9,360 nt of DNA from Lachnospiraceae bacterium. GTDB lineage: Bacteria; Bacillota; Clostridia; Lachnospirales; Lachnospiraceae. A program made the translations under genes and the position numbers. Location of the stretch: positions 1-9,360 of the forward strand of contig CAAFTS010000045.1 in assembly GCA_900765975.1 (NCBI GenBank), in the 5' to 3' direction. Of the stretch, positions 6,301-9,360 are shown piece by piece; position 1 is the first letter of the stretch, and each line of letters begins with the position of its first letter. The notes under the pieces were generated by a model. The model saw only the letters and a program-made list of their open reading frames with translations, was not told where the DNA came from and did no database searches.

Positions 6301-7491
6301 CTAATTATTTATGATCCCCAGCATCTGCGGAATATTCTGTATCACCTTCTTAAACAATTCCTGCAATACCCCTTTGGAATCTGAATTCATTTCTTCAATG
6401 GCTTTTAGGATTGCCCGGATATTTTTGATTCCGCCATCCTGTAATTCTGTCAGCGTCACTGCGTCTGTTGCTTCTAATACGGAAAACAAATCACAGATAA
6501 TTGCCTCTCTGCGCTCCTGCGGAATCTGCTCCAGCCAGTTTCGGATTGCCTGATCCATTGCCAAAGCAAAATTAGAAAGCCCCTCGCATCGTACAAAAGC
6601 AGGTCCTGATACTTCCCACGAGAATCCATCATGCTGCATGACTGCCTTCTGCGAACTTTCAATTACAATTGGTTCTACAGAATGATACAGCAGCATACCG
6701 ATGATAGAGCTTTCCGGCACATACCGCCTGATTCGTCCGCAAATCTTCTGAAATCCCGGATATTTCAAAAATTCTTTCATAAATCCTGGCCCATCATTGC
6801 TGTAAACTTCCATAATATGATTTTGGATACTCTCCTCACAATATGCAGCCGCATAAATTGCCAGATTTCCACCTTTGGAATGCCCTCCGATCCGAATATC
6901 CTGTATCGTTACTTCTTCGCAGGATTCTTTTTTCTTTCTTCTGGAAAACAATAAAAATTTTTTTCTTCCTTTTTGTTCCGCTACCTGTAACTGTAATCTG
7001 CGGTGCATTTCTCCCACATGATTCAAATAGTCAACTGCCTCTTTTTCTGCCGGAACAACACCTCTGCTTAAATAAAAATCTTCTTTCCAGCCAACAATCG
7101 TATCATCCGTTCCCCGATATGCAACAAAGGTTGTGCCATCGCCCAGTTGAATTTCCATTGCCGCAAACTGCAGCATTTTCTCCAAATCTACTTTATTGAC
7201 ATAATTCTGTACAAGCAAATCCCCAAATCTTCTTGTCTGTGCCATTTCTTTTAACACAACCGGAGCAAATCGAATAAAGGATTTGTCTTTTTCCAATTCT
7301 TTTTCTGAGTATCGTGCAAAAAACGTTTCAGACAGTTGTCGCACAGACACTGCCTCTTCGCCCATTTCGGGGGCAATCCCGTCCAAGTTGACATAAACCA
7401 GATAACACAATATTAAATTATCGACTTCATTAAATTCACTTTGTGCGAAAGTCAAATCCCCTCTCCACACAAGATAATCCAGCATATTCAT
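6301..7491 (-). CDS. DUF2974 (Mbeg1-like) alpha/beta-hydrolase-fold protein
   Basis: This 396-residue soluble protein opens with DYLVWRGDLTFAQSEFNEVDNLIL, a hallmark of the DUF2974 family. It has a lipase-like layout: the AYRGTDDTIVGWKEDF block at 124-139, the nucleophile elbow GGHSKGG with Ser205, Asp233 in SNDGPG, and His287 in MQHDGFSW as the probable third catalytic residue. A strongly basic stretch at 175-189 (GRKKFLLFSRRKKKE) lies just before the nucleophile strand and could be a surface or membrane contact. The family is common in Clostridia and its substrate is not known to me, so esterase or lipase activity is an inference from the triad. The start lies three bases after the aroD stop with no clear ribosome site, suggesting translational coupling. 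The second ATG (codon 3) is an alternative start. Confidence 0.88.
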   Translation of the reverse strand: MNMLDYLVWRGDLTFAQSEFNEVDNLILCYLVYVNLDGIAPEMGEEAVSVRQLSETFFARYSEKELEKDKSFIRFAPVVLKEMAQTRRFGDLLVQNYVNKVDLEKMLQFAAMEIQLGDGTTFVAYRGTDDTIVGWKEDFYLSRGVVPAEKEAVDYLNHVGEMHRRLQLQVAEQKGRKKFLLFSRRKKKESCEEVTIQDIRIGGHSKGGNLAIYAAAYCEESIQNHIMEVYSNDGPGFMKEFLKYPGFQKICGRIRRYVPESSIIGMLLYHSVEPIVIESSQKAVMQHDGFSWEVSGPAFVRCEGLSNFALAMDQAIRNWLEQIPQERREAIICDLFSVLEATDAVTLTELQDGGIKNIRAILKAIEEMNSDSKGVLQELFKKVIQNIPQMLGIINN

Positions 7492-7494
7492 ATT

Positions 7495-8256
7495 TTAAAC
7501 ACTTTCATGTAAAATCGTTAATATTTGTCTCAATTCTTTCACACCAATCTGCCCCGGCGCCGATGCCTGTCCTGCTGCCCCAAAGGTCAGCGCAGCCCCG
7601 AACACCTCTCCGCACAACCGGCTGATGACTCCGTCTCCTGTCATGGACATCGTGATGATCGGCCTGTCTGCATACTTCCGATTCATCTCTTCTGTCGCCG
7701 CAAGCAATGTCAGCACATCCTCTTTCTTCCTCGGCATAACCGCGATTTTCGGAAGATCCACATCCAGTTCCTGCATCCGGCAAAGCCTTCTTATGATTTC
7801 TTCCTTCTCAGGAGTTTTCTCAAAATCATGGTTCGAACCGATTACCTTCACCTCATTTTCATGAGCTGTTCTTACCAAATCATTTACGACTTCATCTCCG
7901 CTGAACACTTCCACATCAATCAAGTCTGCCAAACCGCTTTCCGCAACAAGTTGATTCAAGGTTCGATAATACTTCTTATCAATTTCTTTTTCTCCGCCTT
8001 CCTTTTTCGTACGAAAGGTAAAAAGCAGCGGAAGTTCCCCTAAACTCCTTCTTAGCTCCTGCAAGACATCTAATACAACATCTGCCTCAAATACCTCCTC
8101 GTACCAGTCGGCACGCCATTCCACTACATCAACAGGAAGAGTTCTAATCTCTTCTGCCGCTTTTATAATCTCTTCTCTTGTCTTTCCTACAATCGGAACA
8201 CAGATTTTCGGAATCCCCTCTCCGATTGCAACACCTCTTATCATTACCGGATTCAT
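7495..8256 (-). CDS. aroD: 3-dehydroquinate dehydratase, type I
   Basis: This enzyme removes water from 3-dehydroquinate to form 3-dehydroshikimate, the third step of the shikimate route to chorismate and aromatic amino acids. At 253 residues it is full length. The catalytic set is intact and falls on the same numbers as the well-studied Salmonella enzyme: Glu46 and Arg48 (EWRAD), Arg82 and Glu86 (FRTKKEGG), His143 (GSNHDF), Schiff-base Lys170 (DLPKIAVMP), Arg213, Ser232 and Gln236 (ASAPGQIG). The ATG at 8256 has GGAGGA (8264-8269) seven bases upstream. The enzyme is cytoplasmic. It is the first gene of a two-gene unit with the DUF2974 gene rather than part of a shikimate cluster in this window. 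Confidence 0.96.
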   Translation of the reverse strand: MNPVMIRGVAIGEGIPKICVPIVGKTREEIIKAAEEIRTLPVDVVEWRADWYEEVFEADVVLDVLQELRRSLGELPLLFTFRTKKEGGEKEIDKKYYRTLNQLVAESGLADLIDVEVFSGDEVVNDLVRTAHENEVKVIGSNHDFEKTPEKEEIIRRLCRMQELDVDLPKIAVMPRKKEDVLTLLAATEEMNRKYADRPIITMSMTGDGVISRLCGEVFGAALTFGAAGQASAPGQIGVKELRQILTILHESV

Positions 8257-8295
8257 CTATACTTCCTCCACACTTCATTCTTTTTCCATAAAACA

Positions 8296-8325
8296 ACTAT
8301 ATCATTACTCAACTGCTTTTGGCAA
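8296..8325 (-). promoter_or_regulatory. Candidate promoter for the aroD/DUF2974 unit
   Basis: On the minus strand TTGCCA (8325-8320) is followed after 18 bases by TATAGT (8301-8296). The -10 is preceded by TGA, so it is also a TGN-extended -10. The start point would be near 8289, giving a leader of about 33 bases before the aroD ATG. The -35 overlaps the last codons of the histidine kinase gene. No terminator is visible between kinase and aroD, so readthrough could also contribute. Confidence 0.5.
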
Positions 8326-9360
8326 ATACGTTTCCGTACAATAATATCGTCAATATAAACCGCCCCTCTTTTGCCTCGATATTCATGACTCCTCCGGACT
8401 TCTCCACCACATCTTTGATACTTTTTAATCCGAATCCATGGTTCTCTTTTTCTGCCTTTTTGGTCAGATACTCTCCGGAAGTTCCCAGATGTAATTCTCC
8501 ACTATACGGATTACTGATCTGAATCAACAATCTTCCTTTCGTATACAGCACTATCACGCTGACACGTCTTTCTTCTGTCTCTTCCGCAGCCTCTATTGCA
8601 TTATCAATCGCATTTCCCAAAATCACACTCATAGCCTGCGATGAAACTGCAAGCTGCTCCGGAATCTGAACATCCAGATCCAGTATAACAGAATGCTGCT
8701 CCGCCTCCAGCATTTTATAATTCAAAATACTGTCGATTGCCGTATTCCCACTTTGTACTTCCTGTTTATTTCCAAATTCATTCTGAATAAAGTCATCCAG
8801 ATATATTTTTGCCTGTTCCTCTTCTCCTAAATCCAACATTCCTTTTAATACAATAAAATGATTTTTCAGATCGTGACGCAGTTTCTTCCATGCTACTGTC
8901 GACTGTTCCATGTTTTTCAACTGACTCTCATAATACTGATTTTCTTTTTTCAGCAATATTTTTTCATACACATCAGACAACGACCGCACAATAAAATCAT
9001 ACAGCCAGAAAAACCAGAGGCAGGCTCCAAATATCAAAATCATTTTCCTTTCTTCCATACAATACCATGGAATCTGATTTAAAAACGCTTCTTCCTCTTC
9101 CTTGTTATACATCGGCACCTGATAAAAGATAGTCATTAATATCTGAAATAAAAAACAACCGATTCCACATGGCGCCAGCAGCACAAATACACAATAAAAA
9201 AACGTCTGCCTTACTCCTTTTCGTATATTCTGAATCCCAACAAGTGTAAATGCGATTGCATAGATCAGCAGTACCGACATCACCAATCGAAACAACGCCA
9301 CTTCTCCGATCTGACGTGCCTCTATCCTATTTGTCTCGTTGAGATACTGAACTACAACCA
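8309..9360 (-). CDS. GHKL (AgrC-like) sensor histidine kinase, 5' end outside window
   Basis: The visible part has three hydrophobic segments, then a helical region (KENQYYESQLKNMEQ) and the phosphoacceptor box LRHDLKNHF. These are followed by a GHKL ATPase domain with N-box ILGNAIDNAIEA and the glycine-rich NHGFGLKSIKDVVEKSGG. Numbered from GTG 9301, the phosphoacceptor is His143 and the N-box Asn residues are 230 and 234. This is the AgrC/NatK-like class that pairs with LytTR response regulators and often senses peptides. The GTG at 9301 is only the first possible start inside the window. The frame stays open through 9302-9360 (about 19 more codons, including QYLNETNRIEARQIGE) and the GTG has only a poor ribosome site. 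The class usually has more membrane helices, so the real N-terminus and any partner regulator should lie beyond 9360. Confidence 0.85.
   Translation of the reverse strand, partial: VVVQYLNETNRIEARQIGEVALFRLVMSVLLIYAIAFTLVGIQNIRKGVRQTFFYCVFVLLAPCGIGCFLFQILMTIFYQVPMYNKEEEEAFLNQIPWYCMEERKMILIFGACLWFFWLYDFIVRSLSDVYEKILLKKENQYYESQLKNMEQSTVAWKKLRHDLKNHFIVLKGMLDLGEEEQAKIYLDDFIQNEFGNKQEVQSGNTAIDSILNYKMLEAEQHSVILDLDVQIPEQLAVSSQAMSVILGNAIDNAIEAAEETEERRVSVIVLYTKGRLLIQISNPYSGELHLGTSGEYLTKKAEKENHGFGLKSIKDVVEKSGGVMNIEAKEGRFILTILLYGNVFAKSS

Noticed and set aside
7525..8043. Plus-strand 172-codon open frame opposite aroD
   Set aside because: It is an antisense shadow of a full-length aroD with an intact catalytic set. 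The translation is Cys/Ser/Phe-rich and family-less. The other antisense frames, such as those at 4237-4644 and 6843-7199, are rejected for the same reason.
9299..9301. GTG as the true start of the histidine kinase
   Set aside because: The frame is open upstream to the window edge, the ribosome site is poor and the kinase class normally has more membrane helices, so the gene is more likely cut by the window.

Overview
The window reads as chromosome from a low-GC Gram-positive anaerobe of the Clostridia, most likely Lachnospiraceae. The grounds are AT-rich DNA, strong purine-rich Shine-Dalgarno sites, a CodY-family regulator, an AgrC-like GHKL kinase, and a DUF2974 hydrolase beside a type I aroD. 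This placement is by eye. No rRNA, tRNA, CRISPR array or insertion sequence was seen.

Left part (1 to about 5250, minus strand): one tightly packed operon read right to left. It holds a DUF4910/M28-like zinc aminopeptidase-type protein, a PLP aminotransferase, two dipeptide/oligopeptide (Opp/Dpp) ABC permeases and the first 49 codons of an Opp/Dpp ATPase that leaves the window. The first three junctions overlap by a few bases, and the last gap is 16 bases. Together they suggest uptake of a peptide-like compound, hydrolysis of it, and transamination of a released amino acid. No solute-binding protein is visible; it may lie beyond position 1. The ATPase has Asn where the Walker A Lys should be.

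Middle (about 5168 to 6300): a divergent control region and a plus-strand gene for a diverged CodY-family regulator. The region carries two copies of a 15-bp palindrome, 119 bp apart centre to centre. They extend to a 19-bp match, AAAAGAATTCWGAATTCTC, and have the same orientation relative to the gene each precedes. The core TTCWGAA equals the core of the classical CodY box but the outer bases differ, and the regulator's recognition helix also differs from CodY. I infer a self-contained circuit in which this regulator controls itself and the peptidase/aminotransferase/transporter operon through its own operator. The regulator probably starts at a non-standard AUU codon. A strong bidirectional terminator overlaps its stop codon.

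Right part (6301 to 9360, minus strand): aroD (type I 3-dehydroquinate dehydratase) and a DUF2974 alpha/beta-hydrolase-like gene form a two-gene unit with a plausible promoter just upstream. Before it lies the 3' part of a GHKL sensor histidine kinase whose frame stays open to the window edge. This part looks like ordinary core genome next to the more accessory-looking left unit.
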